Assembly (NCBI GenBank): GCA_026826555.1
Contig: JAKSZT010054396.1
Coordinates: forward strand, 18,092,581-18,156,580
DNA: 64,000 bases
Origin: Tolypeutes matacus
Taxonomy: Eukaryota; Chordata; Mammalia; Cingulata; Chlamyphoridae
Direction of reading: 5' to 3'
Shown: piece after piece, positions 32,680 through 45,518 of the stretch
Position numbering within the stretch: position 1 is the stretch's first letter
Layout: every line of letters begins with the position of its first letter
Made by a program: the position numbers and the translations under genes
The notes under the pieces: generated by a model
The model's database searches: none
Seen by the model: only the letters and a program-made list of their open reading frames with translations
Told to the model about the DNA's origin: nothing

Positions 32680-34560
32680 GAGCTGGCATCGCCGCTAAAG
32701 CCGAGCACGCAGCCGCGGGCGCTTCTGCCGCCGAAGCCGAGGCGACAATTGAAGGTTCGGGCTGGTCGGCGGCCCCAGGCGACCGCAAGTCAGGCCCCGA
32801 CCCCTGATCCACCATCCCGGGCGCTTCTTCTCCCGCAGGGATTGAGCTCCGCGCCCAGAGCAGCACCGAGTCAAGCCTGGCGTGGAGGAAAATGCTCTTC
32901 AACAGGGCCCGGCGCCGAGACGCCGCCAGGCTCACGGCTCCCAAGAAGCGCCTGGGCAGCCGTCGCGGCGGAGTAGAGGGGCATGTTTCCTGCACCTCCG
33001 AGGCGGGACCCCACCTCTCTGTGGGACCGGGGAAAGGGTGAGCCGAGCGCGCAGTGCCTGACAGCGGCCCTAAGCCGCAAACCCCTCGCGATGCGCTGCA
33101 GCCCGCGCGCCCTTGCAGGGGGACAGCTGCCGTGCGCGCCCCGCGCAGCCGCGGCTGCGCCGGCCCCAGAGCGCAAACTTTCCCTGCGAAAACCTCCCCT
33201 GCCTTTCCCACCCGGGCGCCGCGCTATCCCCCCGGGCCCATAAACTGTTCGCCCGTTTCCCTACGCAGCCAAGACCCACGGAAAATATGGCGCCCTCAAA
33301 CGTCTTTTCTCGGTCCCCCAGGGATCGCGAAATGCCAGTCTCCAGGTCCCCACGGCTCCCACTGGGCGCGAAATTTCTGCTCATGGGGCCAGGGAAGGAG
33401 AGGGCGCCGCTCGTCCAAATGCGAGGTCAGCGGCGCTCAATCCAAATCCTGCCCTCGCTCTTGGCTGGGCGCTGCCCCCTTTCCTCAGCAGCCAGCAGTT
33501 TGCTGGTGACGAGATTTCCAAGTAAAAGGGAGTTGAAGAACCGGCAGGTTTGAGCGTCCGGGACTGGGGACCGGGCTATGCACTGGCGGGCTGTCTTTCC
33601 CCGGAGGTTCGGACCGAGACTTGTTGGGAAAGTGGCTGGAGTCGGGAGGCCAGTGCTGGAATGAAAGCCGCTCCGCTCGCGCCAACTCTCCTGGTACGGG
33701 GTCGGGGCCGGGGCCGAGGGGACACTCCATGCAGGCGGGGCCGCTTTTGAAAGCCCAGTTACCGGAAACCCAGAGCGAGCTCTGGAGAGGACCGTCTGTC
33801 CATGGCCAGGAATCCGCTCTCGGGCGCCGGCTGCGAGGCTGTTTGCAAATCGCTGCGTCCAGGTCGAGTGCAGTAAAACATACATGTGCAATAGACAGGT
33901 GCATTAATTTTATTTTATTTTTATTTTCCTGCAAAAAAAAACCCTCTTAGAACATCAAACCTAGGAGCTTTGCGAGTTTCTTCTGCATTGGCATCACTCA
34001 TGAGATGCAAAAGGGAGGAAAAAAACACCCACAATTTCTTTCTGTAGCGGGGAAGGAAAAGACACGAGAAATTCATGCAACGTGCATGCAACTGGAAGAA
34101 GAGGAAAACCCGAGCGATCTGTGCGCCTTACCGGGGGATGCATTTACTGTCTCGCTGCAGAGCGCCTGCCCCGAAGTGCAGCCGGCGTCTCCCGCCCCCC
34201 CCGCGCGCCGGGCGACCGCTTTCCTCCGGCAGCCGCCTCAATCACTGCCGCCGCCGCTGGCTCCCGGCGCTGAATAAGAGCCGAGGGCGAGGGCGAGCGC
34301 ACGGCCCGCGAGCGCCGGGAGGGCAGGAAGCGCGTCATCATTCAGGGACAGCGCGGCCTCGCGCGGCACCGGTTCGGCCCCGGCGCTGCGCGGCACCGGG
34401 ACTAGGCCCGCAAAGAGGCTTGCGGGCGCCTGCTGGGCCCCTTTTCTCCCCCGCCCCCGGCGGGACCTAGCGCTGGAAGGGTCTGTGAGCGGAGGCGACG
34501 CACCGGCCGAGCTGTCACGGGGACGTGGGGGGAGCACGAAGTCCCTGCTCCCCAGAGCTA
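32680..34560. promoter_or_regulatory. CpG island, probable gene promoter
   Basis: CG dinucleotides become dense at about 32,685 and drop at about 34,560, against a CpG-poor background on both sides. The island is about 1.9 kb, free of recognised repeats and very GC-rich at 34.15-34.53 kb. It contains a YY1-type motif AATATGGCGCC (33284-33294) and GC boxes (GGCGGGG at 33735, CCCGCCCC near 34450). A CRE-like CGTCATCATTC lies near 34334. In mammals such islands usually mark promoters of broadly expressed or developmental genes, sometimes bidirectional. The gene and direction cannot be read from this window. Confidence 0.85.
32839..33037 (+). other. Possible exon in the CpG island
   Basis: A pyrimidine-rich acceptor (CTTCTTCTCCCGCAG, ending at 32838) and a good donor (GG|GTGAGC at 33038) bound 199 bases. 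One reading frame is open from 32808 through the segment to a stop at 33040-33042 and includes an ATG at 32892 with A at -3. The peptide is basic (RARRRDAARLTAPKKRLGSR) and not one I know. GC-rich DNA often keeps frames open by chance, so this is only a candidate. A minus-strand donor (CG|GTAAGG at about 34130) is an alternative sign of transcription the other way. Confidence 0.25.
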
Positions 34561-37500
34561 GGGCTCTGCTGAGTAAAGGGATTGAGAAAGGGATGGGAGG
34601 GAACGCGGCGTCTTGAGGGAAGGGACCCCTGGTCCACTAGCTAGGCCCAGAAGGCAGCGAGGTCTGGTTCCGAAGCGAAGATCTTGGCGAGTGATGGGGC
34701 GTTGCTTTGACGCCGTGAGCAGAAACCGACGGCCTGGCTGCCCCTCACAGCATGTGTCATACACGCGGGCACCGAATCCCTGGCTGATCGGAGGTCACTT
34801 AAGGATTTAGAGAATGGCTGTAGGGATGGGGGGGGGAGGATGTGCTCTATTAAATAATATGAAAATAGAAATTTTCTCTTGCCTACCATACTCTTGACTA
34901 AAGTCAAATATATCAACTGTTACACAGGCATTAGGAAATGTCGTAATGTGATATGGAATAATGTGAAGGTTAAAGAAGCAAGGAGACAAATTACAAGACG
35001 CTTTGTGCCATGTAACCCCATTTTTTGAAAACTGGTTTATGGAGAGAAGCAGAAAAGACGGGAAGAATTAACACCAAAGTGTTTGTTAACTAGGTCTCTC
35101 GGTGGTTAGTAGACTTAAGTGTGATTTTTCTTTTTCTGCTTAGTTCTGCCTTCTGATTTTTCTTTAAGGGATCCATTACTTTTATAATTTTTTTAAAATG
35201 TTAAATTAAAAAAAGGCAAGGGAAAGCTTTGCATGTCTTCCATCCCACTACAAAATGACCAGGATAGACCCCTCTTTCTAAGAAAGAGCTAGCAAGTCTC
35301 TTTATTCATAAATGAAACATTTTAGTGTTTCTCACAATATGAAACTGCTGCTATAAATTGGAGAATGAGTTGCTTTTGTAAATTAAACTATCTTGAAGAA
35401 GTTCATTTGGATGTTGGAAAATGATGGACGTTCTGTAAGAACAATGGCATGCACTTATCCAAGTTGATGAATCTGATTTTATTATGATGTCAGAGATCTT
35501 TATAACCTTAGAGTACAATTTTGTAACTTATTGCAGAAAATAAGCTTTATAAATCAAAAAGCACAGAGAACCAATTATTTGGCCATTTGAGAAAGTCCTA
35601 AAAGTTGCATGGCACAGACTGTTCCTAATTCCACAGGTAAAATGTTTCTGTTCACCACAGCTTTTTAAACATTCACCAGTCTAACAGTAATTGGTGGTGT
35701 CGGTATGACACCTCAGGGGATGATTAAAAGGTAAATGTTTATTGGTTTCTGATTTCTGGAAGAGATTGGTAACAAGATCTTTAATACCAACCAAATTGCC
35801 CTGTGGTTTCCTGACAAAGAAAGGTCATATTTTTATAGCCCAAATGCCAGTGTTTATACAAGAAGCTTATTAAAATGGAGAGGAAAAATTGTTGTACCTA
35901 AACTTAATTTTCCCTTCCACTGGGTCCTCAGTTCACAGAATCCAATGGTTTGCAATCAAGTATCTCAAAATCAAGACTTTCCATCACTTGGCTCAACTTC
36001 AAAAGTATCCCCTATGCCTTCCCACTGCCCACCAATGCACATTTACTGTTAGAAGGTAAAGTCCACAAGAGCAAAAATCTTACGTGCATCGCTGGTGCCT
36101 AGAAATTGGTGCTCAATAATTGTTTCATGAAAATGGCTTATTTGTTCAGTGTCTCTTTGCTAGTTCCTAAGAGAGACATAAAGTTGTCTCTCCTGAAATA
36201 ATAGGTAATTTGATTATCAGCCCAATCCTGGGATACTAAGATCTTGTAGAAATGTAGCCTAGGCTTAGGTCAGCAACTTTACTCTTCAAAATAGCAGCTA
36301 AATCTGAGGACATTCAGAGCAGTAAGGTGTAAAAGTGAATATTTGTGCATTATCAGTCCAATTAGCACTAATTTTGGGCCCTCTAAATCAATCAAATCCC
36401 TTTTCCCTGTGAGGAAGGACATCAATCCTAGAATACTTTGCTTTAATCCTGGCTTCTAACCAATTAATTTGGACACTTAATTTTACAGTGCCTCAGTTGC
36501 TCTTAACAGTCTTGAGAATGCAAAGCTATTTACTGTATCTTTAGGAAAAACAACTCCAGCCATTCTGTTGCCTAGCAGTGTATTTTTCAACAACTTCCCT
36601 GAGGTAAAATTGATTTTACAGTAGCCTGTAGTAACTGCTCTGAAATTGAGAATCCTTCCTTGCACCTAAAAAGATAGTTATTTCTAAAGTTAGAATCAGC
36701 TATTAATAATCATTGTCCTTATTAGTCACCATGATCATAGTTCATTGTAGATCAGTAAAAATCTGACTTCTTTTAACAAGATCTCAGCCTTGGGCTTTGT
36801 CTCCACCCTTGGTGACAGTTTATCTTAGACTATCTAGGACATCAAGTAAATCATTCCATCTAAGCTATTTTAACAAGCCTTTATATTGTCCCACTTCCTG
36901 CCAAAGCAGATCATTAGAAATTGAAAATATTTACGTTTTGTGTGAATAAAGAGTGCAACATTTGGGGAAGTCAGTCAAGAAGATAGCTTCCAAGTCACTT
37001 GAAATAAACACATCTGGAACTAAAACCCATTTTTTCCCCACAAGCTCGAACTGAACAGCCAGATGCTGAGAGATTGCTCCCCTCCCCCATCACACTATTT
37101 GCTTTAACCTCCTGACTTCCTTTCTGCACAGGTATGTATCTGGAGTCACCTTTGCTCAGTTTTCATACCTCTGCAAACCCAACTGTGTGCACATTGAAGA
37201 GCAAAAGAAATCCAACCAAATATTTTGTCCCACTTTTGTTTATATGGTCATATTTTGCGCCATGTTAAAATATCTTCTAGGGCTGCCTTGATACATTACT
37301 CCAATAGTTCATGATTTTCCCCCTTTCAAAAATGTTTTTATCCACTCCCAAAAGCAAAGTAGAGGTGGATCCAAATTTTCTAAAACTTGATTTCTATAGC
37401 CCATTACTCAGAACCAGAGATGAAAACAAGATACTCAGGTATCTATTCTCATTCAAAATTTCCAAGTTTATCAAAATCTCTCCATTTCTTTTCTAATTAT

Positions 37501-38984
37501 AAGTTCTAAAAGAGAATATTATCTAATAATTTTGTTATCTGAGTGTCAGTGCAGCATATAGCTGATAAGTTATTTTTATTTGAAAGGCAGATATTTGACA
37601 TTTTGCAAAAACTAGTATATTTTGGTTTATTAGCTATTTCTAAGTAGGGGAGACACCTCATTCCTGACTCTTAAGAATGGAGTGATCAATGTAGAATGTA
37701 AATGCCTTTTTTAAAGAGGAAATTGTTCAACATTCGGGAAATTGTTTTCATTGTACCCAACAATGGACATGCTTGAAATTAATTTTTCTTTTCCTTGGAT
37801 ATATAAAACATACTCTAAAAGCTTCTTTAAATGTCTCTGAAGAAACATGCTGCCTAGAAGAAAACCCATCAATATTTTGCTAGATTAGATTTATCTTCAA
37901 CCCAAATGAAATGGTTAATATAGATTGAGCAATATTGAGACAGATGTTTCTCTTTTGTTTGCCCACTGATTTGAGAAGACATGTTTGGGGCTATGATACC
38001 AGGGTTAAAAATCTTTTTAAAATATTGTTTTCATTGTGGATCCTCAAGAATCTTTTATTAAAAATGTGTCTTTTTAGTCTCTTTGGTCATGTAGAATCTT
38101 CAAGAAATGTTATATATAATAATATTTTCAAGGTATTATAGAGACTTTTAAAATAAAAAAATTAAAATTAAAAAAAAAAAAAAAAACAGTTTTTAATTTG
38201 TGATCCTAGCCAATTGTGCCTTTATCACTCACATATTTTGAATAAGAATGGCCTCTTTAGAGGGGTCAAGAAAACATTTTGTTTAGGGATCAGACCAACT
38301 TTATTTAAACTTTATTTAAAACTAATTAATCTATTATCATGTAGGAAATATCATTCTAGGTTTACCCCAAATAGAATGGATTTGTTCTAAACAAAATAAG
38401 ATGATTAGATCATGTCTGTTATTAATTATTTAAATTACATAGTTAAAATGATTTACTGAAATAGAGTGTAGATAGAGGCAGAAATCACTTAGGTGTTTTT
38501 AACTTTGGGGAGTTAAGTGGTTATTTGGGTCTACATCAGAAGTAAAATAAATATATCCAACCCAATTGTTGAATATATTTCTTTGAATCAATTTAACAAA
38601 TACTTATGGAATTGGTGCCAGGACCCATAATGAGCAGACCCTCTCCAGCCCAACTGTGGTAAAATTCATTTGAATAAAATAAAATCCCTGCCTTTTAAGA
38701 TTAGAGCAGGCACACCAGGTATTCAAATTGATTTTGATAAGAGGTCTTTTAACATCTCCTTTCATCTTCTTGTCTTTTCTATCAGAATTGTAAGCTCCTG
38801 GGGCTTAACAAACACACACAAAAAAGAAATCTTTTCCTGACAAGATAGTCCTAAGCACAGAAGATTAGCTGTTGTTCATTTAGTGCTGTTTTCTGTTGTC
38901 TTATCATTTTGAACATACTTTTATTTCCTGCCAATACCACTTCATGGAGCACCATCAAGTTAGGAAGTTTGTCTTGTTTTGTTT
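34561..38984. other. Repeat-poor sequence beside the CpG island
   Basis: About 4.4 kb in which I see no SINE and no L1, LTR or MER element. The only exceptions are an L2-like trace at 36.05-36.13 kb and an A-rich stretch at 38.15-38.19 kb. Open frames are short. This is the longest such stretch in the window. It probably belongs to the first intron or the flank of the gene whose promoter is the CpG island and may hold regulatory sequence. Confidence 0.55.
36045..36130 (+). repeat. L2 3'-end fragment
   Basis: 'AAGGTAAAGTCCACAAGAGC', 'TCGCTGGTGCCTAGAAATTG' and 'GTGCTCAATAATTGTTTCAT' match the L2 3' terminus. Confidence 0.6.
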
Positions 38985-39530
38985 TTATTATTATTTTTAA
39001 AGAAGCTTTAGACTACATAAATGATACATCAAAATATAGGGGATTCCCATATAACTTACCTCTTACCCCTCCCACATTTTTCCCTATTAACATCTTTCAT
39101 TCATGTGGTACATTTGTTACAACTGATGAACTTGTTGAAGCATTGCTACTAACCATGGTCTATAGTTTACATTATAGTTTACACTTTGCACTGCACAATT
39201 TTATAGGTTTTTCACAAAATGTATAATGGCCTCTATCCTCCATTGCAGTGTCATGCAGAACAATTCCAATGTCCCCAAAATGTCCATGTTATACCTATTC
39301 TTCCCTCCCCCCTAAGAACCTCTGGTGACCACTACCTTTACATCAATGTTTTACAAGTATTTCCATTACTAGAATAATAAGTCTATTTTAGTCCATAGTT
39401 TCATTCCCCCCTTATATTTGTTCATTCCTCAATCTTGAGGATTTGGGGATGGTAATGCCCACTCTGTTTTCGATTGAGAGGGAGCTTAGATAATTTAGGA
39501 AGATTTGATTGTTCTCAGTTTGCCTCAAAA
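38985..39530 (-). mobile_element. L1 3'-UTR-type fragment, minus strand
   Basis: Reversed counterpart of the block at 11.75-12.22 kb. Shared segments include 'CATGTGGTACATTTGTTACA', 'ACTAACCATGGTCTATAGTT', 'ATAATGGCCTCTATCCTCCA' and 'CCTCAATCTTGAGGATTTGG'. An A/T-rich end at the left is the 3' side. Inserted just outside the left LTR of the ERV described next. Confidence 0.75.
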
Positions 39531-39624
39531 GGCAAATCCATTGAAATTTGGCAGATTTGGGCATTTTCAAATATATTTTTACAAACTCAACATTTTCAGT
39601 CTTTTAGAACCACTGAAACCAGGG

Positions 39625-40114
39625 AAGTGTTGGATTCCTCTAGGTTCTTGGCTATGTTGCATAAAAGACTTTAAGAACATGACACTTCAGTTAGGCCAGT
39701 AAAAAAATTTATTGGGAAATGGGGAAAAGAACAAAGAATGCTGAGGAATGGGAGAGAAGGACAAAATACACACCGAGATTTGGTGTGGGCTCCTACACAG
39801 AGAGAGTAAGCTCTGCCTAGTATGGTTACCTTTTAAACTATTAATTATTCTTTCCCCTTGCTAATGCTAAAGGGAGGGGCCCCAACTATTTTTGGTACCC
39901 CACCAAGACTGGGGGCCAATGGTGAGGACTGTTTGGAATATCCAGGGCCAAGGGGAGGTCCTGGAAAGAGAAACTGGGACCTCAAGGTTAAACTCAAGGT
40001 CTCAGTGAGGTCTTGCAGCCAGGATGTCTGTCAGCCATCTTGTCTGTTGGCCATGTTGTTTGTCGGCCATGTTGTGGCTCATTTTCTGCTCGTTTCCCTG
40101 GCTAACCTGACTCA
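39625..40114 (-). repeat. ERV 3' LTR (left copy)
   Basis: About 490 bp. On the minus strand it begins TGAGTCAGGTTAGCCAGGG and contains an intact AATAAA shortly before the end (plus-strand TTTATT at about 39703-39709). It aligns along its length with 51823-52264. Differences include an indel near 39955-39975 and a duplicated TGTYNGYCAT-like stretch at 40025-40070. The LTRs are clearly diverged, so the insertion is old. Confidence 0.8.
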
Positions 40115-40379
40115 ACTCTTTCCTCAGGAATTTCACACCCTTATTCTTAAAGGGGTGCTGAGGGGCGATGGTCATTCTTCTGTAGTTACTTCCTGCTGGT
40201 TATGGCAGTAGTCCCTAACTGGTTAGGGCATAAACCTCTCGGGCTATTCTATTGAAGTTAAGGAAATACAGGTCCGACACTGTGGTTGGAACTGTGTGAA
40301 ATCTCTGCATGACTAATATCTTGTTTTGGAAAGCATTGATTCTGGAAGAAATAAACTTAGAATTTTGAAGATACAGGGT

Positions 40380-41400
40380 CCCACTAAAAGGATAAAGAGG
40401 ATGGTGGTGAGCAGACCCAAAAAGGGGGCCAGCTATGACATACTGGCCCACAAGAGTGAGGGCCATACTGGCCAGGTACCTTCAGAGGCTGCATCATCCC
40501 AAAGGTGATGGGAAAGAGCATTCTTCTTTGAGTTCTTTTATGATATTGGTTAATTCTAGAGAGGGATTGTAGTAGACCTGCTGGGTTTGGGTATAAACTA
40601 CTAACCCCAATTTCAACAGCAGTGGTTATGCTTAGGACAGCTAGGAGAGGTATGAAGAGAGGTACTGCCCTAGACATAAACTCACAAAGACCGTATAGGC
40701 AACAACAAGACAGGAATATGGCAAGCAAAATATCACAGTACTTAAGAGAGCCATTCTTTCGTCTCATACGCACATTCATTAATTACTTAGAAAATGAATT
40801 AAATTTACCAAGACTTTTAACACATTTAATATCCCTCTGCATATGATTTAGAATAGAAAAGATTTATATTCATCAGGTATATACGTACAGTACTTAGTAC
40901 TAATCAATGCACAAGTTCCTCTTTGAGCTGCAATTAATAGATCTAAGCTCCAGGTTTGCAATACCATACATGTTATCTCTTCATGGGAGCACGCCATCAT
41001 GCCAGTTGTGTTTAAGTTCTACTCATATCACTCTAGTAATCATTGCTCCACTTGGTAGGCCCTTCACACAGCCAGCATGCTGCAGCACAGTTGATCCTAG
41101 AGAGAGACTAGGAAGGTAAGGCTCCAGTGTTTCACTGGCCTGGTGCATAGCGCCCTTCAGCACTATGAAACAGAGCCAGTCTGGAGGCAATGACCATTGC
41201 TCATCTGGCCATATCAAGCCATTGCCGGATGCTGCAGGAGTCTGAAACTGCAATGTACTCTCCATCCACTTCAGGAGCGCAAACAGGGATGTAGTAGATA
41301 CCTTTATTGTTTTAAGGGTCAGTGACCACCCTAGCCAATAATTCAAATGGAGAGGCAAAATGCAGTGTATTGAAGGCCTGGTTTGAATGTACAAGAGAAT
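40380..41400 (-). pseudogene. Retroviral env-like remnant
   Basis: Two minus-strand frames lie in the order expected for env. The first (41023-41394) has a tryptophan/proline-rich segment like the end of a surface subunit. The second (40384-40779) has two strongly hydrophobic stretches, the second resembling a transmembrane-subunit fusion peptide. Stops and frame changes separate them, and the coding sequence is not intact. Position just inside the 3' LTR supports env. Similarity is by pattern only, so the virus class is uncertain. Confidence 0.42.
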
Positions 41401-42382
41401 TTGACGATACTGAAGTCTCTCTCTTGATTTTTATACACTTTCTAAACACTTCCAACGCAGTTTATAACATATCAGATGAACTTAACTATTTTAGTACTTT
41501 GCTTTTTACTTCTACACCTTTACCATGGTGATGTAAATTAACAAGTATTTTACTTTAGCAGTATAGGAAAAACTACTTTCTCAATCATTTTATGAAATCT
41601 GAAGATTCCCAATGGAATCAAGATTTTTCCTTACCACCACTTTAATATGCAGATTGAGGTGGCCTCTGACAGGTTTCTCTGTTATGAAGTTACTTTTTAC
41701 TATTATTATTAATTTAGGTTTCTGATAAATAATGGCTTCCTGGAATTAGCTATTTAAAAGCTTCAGTTTAGAATATGCTTTTACAAACTTGTTATAATTA
41801 ACCATAACCTCATAGACTAGTTACCTTACATTTAAATAAGCTTATTAAATTACAATTACCAACCAATGAAGTTTACTTTATCCATTTAAAAGAGGGCAGA
41901 TCTACATTTCCTTCTTTAACTTAATTTCATTAAACATGAACTTACAACTTTTATCATTTTAAAGATATAATACAGATAATGTTAATTTATTTAATTGGTA
42001 TCCTATAAACCTAGGGAGATAGCTAAATAAAATTGAAACCATTATAGTTGCAAGGAATGTTCTTTTTCTTTCCTTTACAGGAGGCTAAAACCTCTTTAAT
42101 AAAACTCTAATAAAACTGAATAATCATAAAAGCAACTTAAAAGTTTTGGTATATATTACAATTGTTTAATTTATTTTAATTATAATTTAGAAAAGATCTT
42201 TCCATAGCTTTCAAGAACTTTTCCTTTACTTACTGAGATTTGGTAATAAGATTATTAACCACTCTTATTTTAAGGCTGGTAAAAGGTTTAAATTGGGGAA
42301 TTACAGGACAAACTGAATCTTAATTCCCCAGCCTAGAAGATAAAGTTCCAACATGCCACACCTAGCCCCTCCTTCAGAACTC

Positions 42383-42413
<31 letters not shown>

Positions 42414-42939
42414 CAGTCCTTAAACATTTAATAGAACTTACAAAAAGCTGCAGCTACTTTGTGACAGACAGTAAGATGGCAGGAAGTTCACATGAGTATA
42501 TCTGTAACTTTGCCAACAGCTATTTATTTTATTTATTTATTTATTTTGACTTCTGAATGTAATATTTATTTATATTTAACTTACCTCCAAAAAAATAAGA
42601 CCTGGATTACAATAAAACAAATAAGTGAACCACACTACACAAAAATAATAACATTACATTGCACTGTGAAATAAAGTTGAAATTATTTTAAAAAGTGAGA
42701 AACCATTTATAGTGTGTGGAGAAACAAGTCTCTGAGAATAAGGTATGGAATAATATATTTAGACCCTACATTTACAAATCTAAGTTTCATGGTAGCCAAA
42801 TCTGAATGGAAAACACAAATATATAGTTTTTGATGTTGGTAGAAAGAAACAGTTTGTTATGGTTGTTGCTTATCTTATCATTATCATTATTTTAAAGAGG
42901 ATCTGTAGAACCGTTTTAATTTTTACTATTTTTATATCT
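41401..42939. other. AT-rich ERV interior or unassigned DNA
   Basis: No coding frames of note. Contains a TTTTC repeat (42383-42413) and an ATTT repeat (about 42523-42545). The upstream env or pol region of the ERV would be expected here but I cannot recognise it. Confidence 0.4.
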
Positions 42940-44237
42940 ACTGGAATCTTTTTTTTAATTTTTAATTTTTTAAAAAAGATATTTAGATTACATAAATGTT
43001 ATGTAAAAAATATAAGGGATTCCCATGTGCCTCGCTCCCCACACTGCCCACATTTACCCACATTAACAACATCCTTCATTAGTGTGGTACATTCGTTGCA
43101 ATTGATGAGCATATTTTGGAGTATTGCTACTAAGCATGGATTATAGTTGACACTCTCTCCTACACAATTCTGTGGGTTATGGCAAGATATATAATGGCCT
43201 GTATTTGTCATTGCAATGTCATTCAGGACAATTCCCAAGTCCTGAAAATGCCCCCGTATTACACCTGTTTTCCCTCTTCTTGACCTCAGAACCTCCAGTG
43301 GCCACTGCCTCCATATCAATGTTGTAATTTCTTCCATTGCTAGAATCATAATAAGTCTATAGTAGAATACCAGTAAGTCCACTCTAGTCCATAGTTCATT
43401 CCCCAATCCTGAGGATATTGGGATGATGATGCCCACTCCACCTCTAATTGAGAGGGGGCTTCAGTTCCATATGGCTGATTGATAGGACTCTCTTGCTTGC
43501 AATTGTAGACTCTCTCGGTTTCTTGAGATGGTGGTTGTCCATCATCACCTTCTTGTTAGTTGTCTTGGGTCAACTGAACTGGAGAGTAGGTGTTACAACT
43601 CTGTTTAGGCTCAGGGCCCATCTGGCACATAGACAGCCCAAAGATTCAGGTCTCTTGGACATACACCTCCCAATTCCAGCACCAACTATAGGTTCAAATA
43701 GAAAGGACAGAAGAGCCATGTGTAGGGAAAACACAATTGAGTCCAATTCTGTCACATGGGGGAGCACAAACCCCAAAGTAGGGCCCACTGGCAAGGCACC
43801 AAACTCATGAGCTATCTGCCCTGACTATAGTGCCTGAGTGTCTCCAGAGCTCTCAGGAGCCCCACTATTTGGGGTAGCATCTAATTTGGCAGTCAATGAG
43901 ATCCTGCTGAGACGTGTGTAAGCATAACCTCTGGAATGACCTCCAGACTCACTCTGAAGTCTCTTAGCTATATAAACTCATTTGTCTTTACCTTTTCCCC
44001 CTTTTGGTCAAGGTCTTCTTCCAGTAACATTGCTAGTTGGTGCTTGGCAGTAATCCCTCAGTGCCAGGGAGGCTCGTCCCTAGGAGTTATGTCCCATGCT
44101 GGGGGGAAGTTATGCATTTATATGCTGAGTTCGGCTTAGAAAGAAGCCACATTCGAGCAACAAGGAGGCTCTCAGGAGGTAAGCGTAGGTACCCTATAAT
44201 ACTAGGCTAAGTTTGAATTTCAAAAGTAAAGGTTCAT

Positions 44238-44688
44238 ATTAGTCAGGGTTCTCTCGGAAAATAGAATCAACAGGCGATATCTGTCAATAATATGAGATTT
44301 TATAAGAGTCTCTCACACGACCATGGGGATGCATAAGTCCAGGTTCCACAGGCAGGCTGCAAGTCAGGAGCTCTGATGAGAGTCCAATGAAAGGTCCTTG
44401 ATGAGTTTCTGGGAGAAGGTGGCTGTCCAAAGACGAGCTGGGAAATTCTCTCTCTGAATGTTGAAATCACTTCCCCTTTTAAGGCATTCAACTGATTGGA
44501 TAAAAGTGTCACCCACTGCTGATGCAATCTCCCTGATTGATGCAGATGTAATCAGTCATCCATGCAGTAAACTCACTGGTGATTGAAGTCCATAAATGCT
44601 CTTGTATTACAATTAGCCCAGTGCTTGCTGGACCTAACACCTGGACACAATTACCTGGCCGAGTTGACACATTAGCCTAACCATCACA
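44238..44688 (-). mobile_element. LTR of MaLR type, minus strand
   Basis: On the minus strand it starts TGTGATGGTTAGGCTAATGT and ends 'TTTTCCGAGAGAACCCTGAC'-TAAT, the well-known end style of mammalian MaLR LTRs. The flanks repeat AGGTTCAT (44230-44237 and 44689-44696), so this is an insertion into the L1 segment. About 450 bp, no internal region. Family name uncertain. Confidence 0.7.
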
Positions 44689-45009
44689 AGGTTCATAAGC
44701 ACAATCATCAATATCTAGGGTCCGTCAATGGACCATCCTCCTTCACTAGCCATTGCCTCTGTACTTGGGGGATTATTCCTGTTCCATTAGAGAATGTGGC
44801 AGAGCTCCCGAGAATGGGAATTCAATATTCTTTTGGTTATTGTATGAATCTCCACCCACTGTGACCATGCCCCATGAACATTTGAATACATTTATATGCC
44901 TTATATGTATGCCCAGGTGAACCTCCTCCCATGTATGTACCATCACTGACACCCCACACAAATGATCCTCCCCTGTCTTAGTTGTAACCCTTCTATGATC
45001 CAAAACTTC

Positions 45010-45205
45010 TTCAAAAAATGAAGCCAATAAAATAGCCAAATACAATTAATAAGTAAATGAAATAATAACAATAGTTTTAAAAATAAGAAATAAAATACAA
45101 AAAAAAATTTTAATTTAAAAATTAAAAATTTGAGCTAATAAAAAATAGTGAAAAAAAATTTTTAAATTTTTATTTAAAAAAATTTTTTTTTAATTTTTTG
45201 CCTTT
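45010..45205. repeat. Extremely AT-rich tract
   Basis: Almost purely A/T over about 160 bp (45040-45200), with alternating A-runs and T-runs such as AAAAAAAATTTTT that can pair with each other. It lies at the junction between inverted and direct L1 sequences. Confidence 0.9.
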
Positions 45206-45518
45206 CATCACTGTAAGATCTGTCATCCTGTATGACATTTTCTTTCATTTATTACCCCAATGTCTTACTTTTTTCATTTTGTCTTCAAAGAAGTTTTAGG
45301 TCCTATACATAGAAAGCCCTGAGAAATCTACAGCAAAGCTTCTAGAGCTTATAAATGAGTTCAGTAAAGTCACAGGTTATAAGAGCAATGTGCAAAAATC
45401 AGTAGCATTTCTGTACACCAATAATGAGCAATCTGAGGAGGAAATCAAGAAAAATTCCCATTTACAATAGCAACTGAAAGAATCAAATACCAAGGAATAA
45501 ATTTAACTAACGATGTAA

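Larger units (their letters stand above)
42940..45299 (-). mobile_element. Long L1 3'-UTR segment, minus strand
   Basis: About 1.9 kb of L1 3'-UTR-type sequence in reverse, interrupted by an LTR at 44238-44688. The left end (42945-42985, A/T run) is the 3' terminus. Shared blocks link it to 18.04-18.62 kb (same strand logic: 'GTGACAGAATTNGACTCAA', 'TGTGCCAG-TG') and to 11.6-12.2 kb. Its right end is an extremely AT-rich tract followed at 45300 by an L1 of the opposite orientation. Confidence 0.65.

Noticed and set aside
33054..33553. Several overlapping long frames (150 or so codons) on both strands in the CpG island
   Set aside because: They overlap in many frames at once, as expected when stop codons are rare in GC-rich DNA. 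No domain is recognisable, so they are not called genes.
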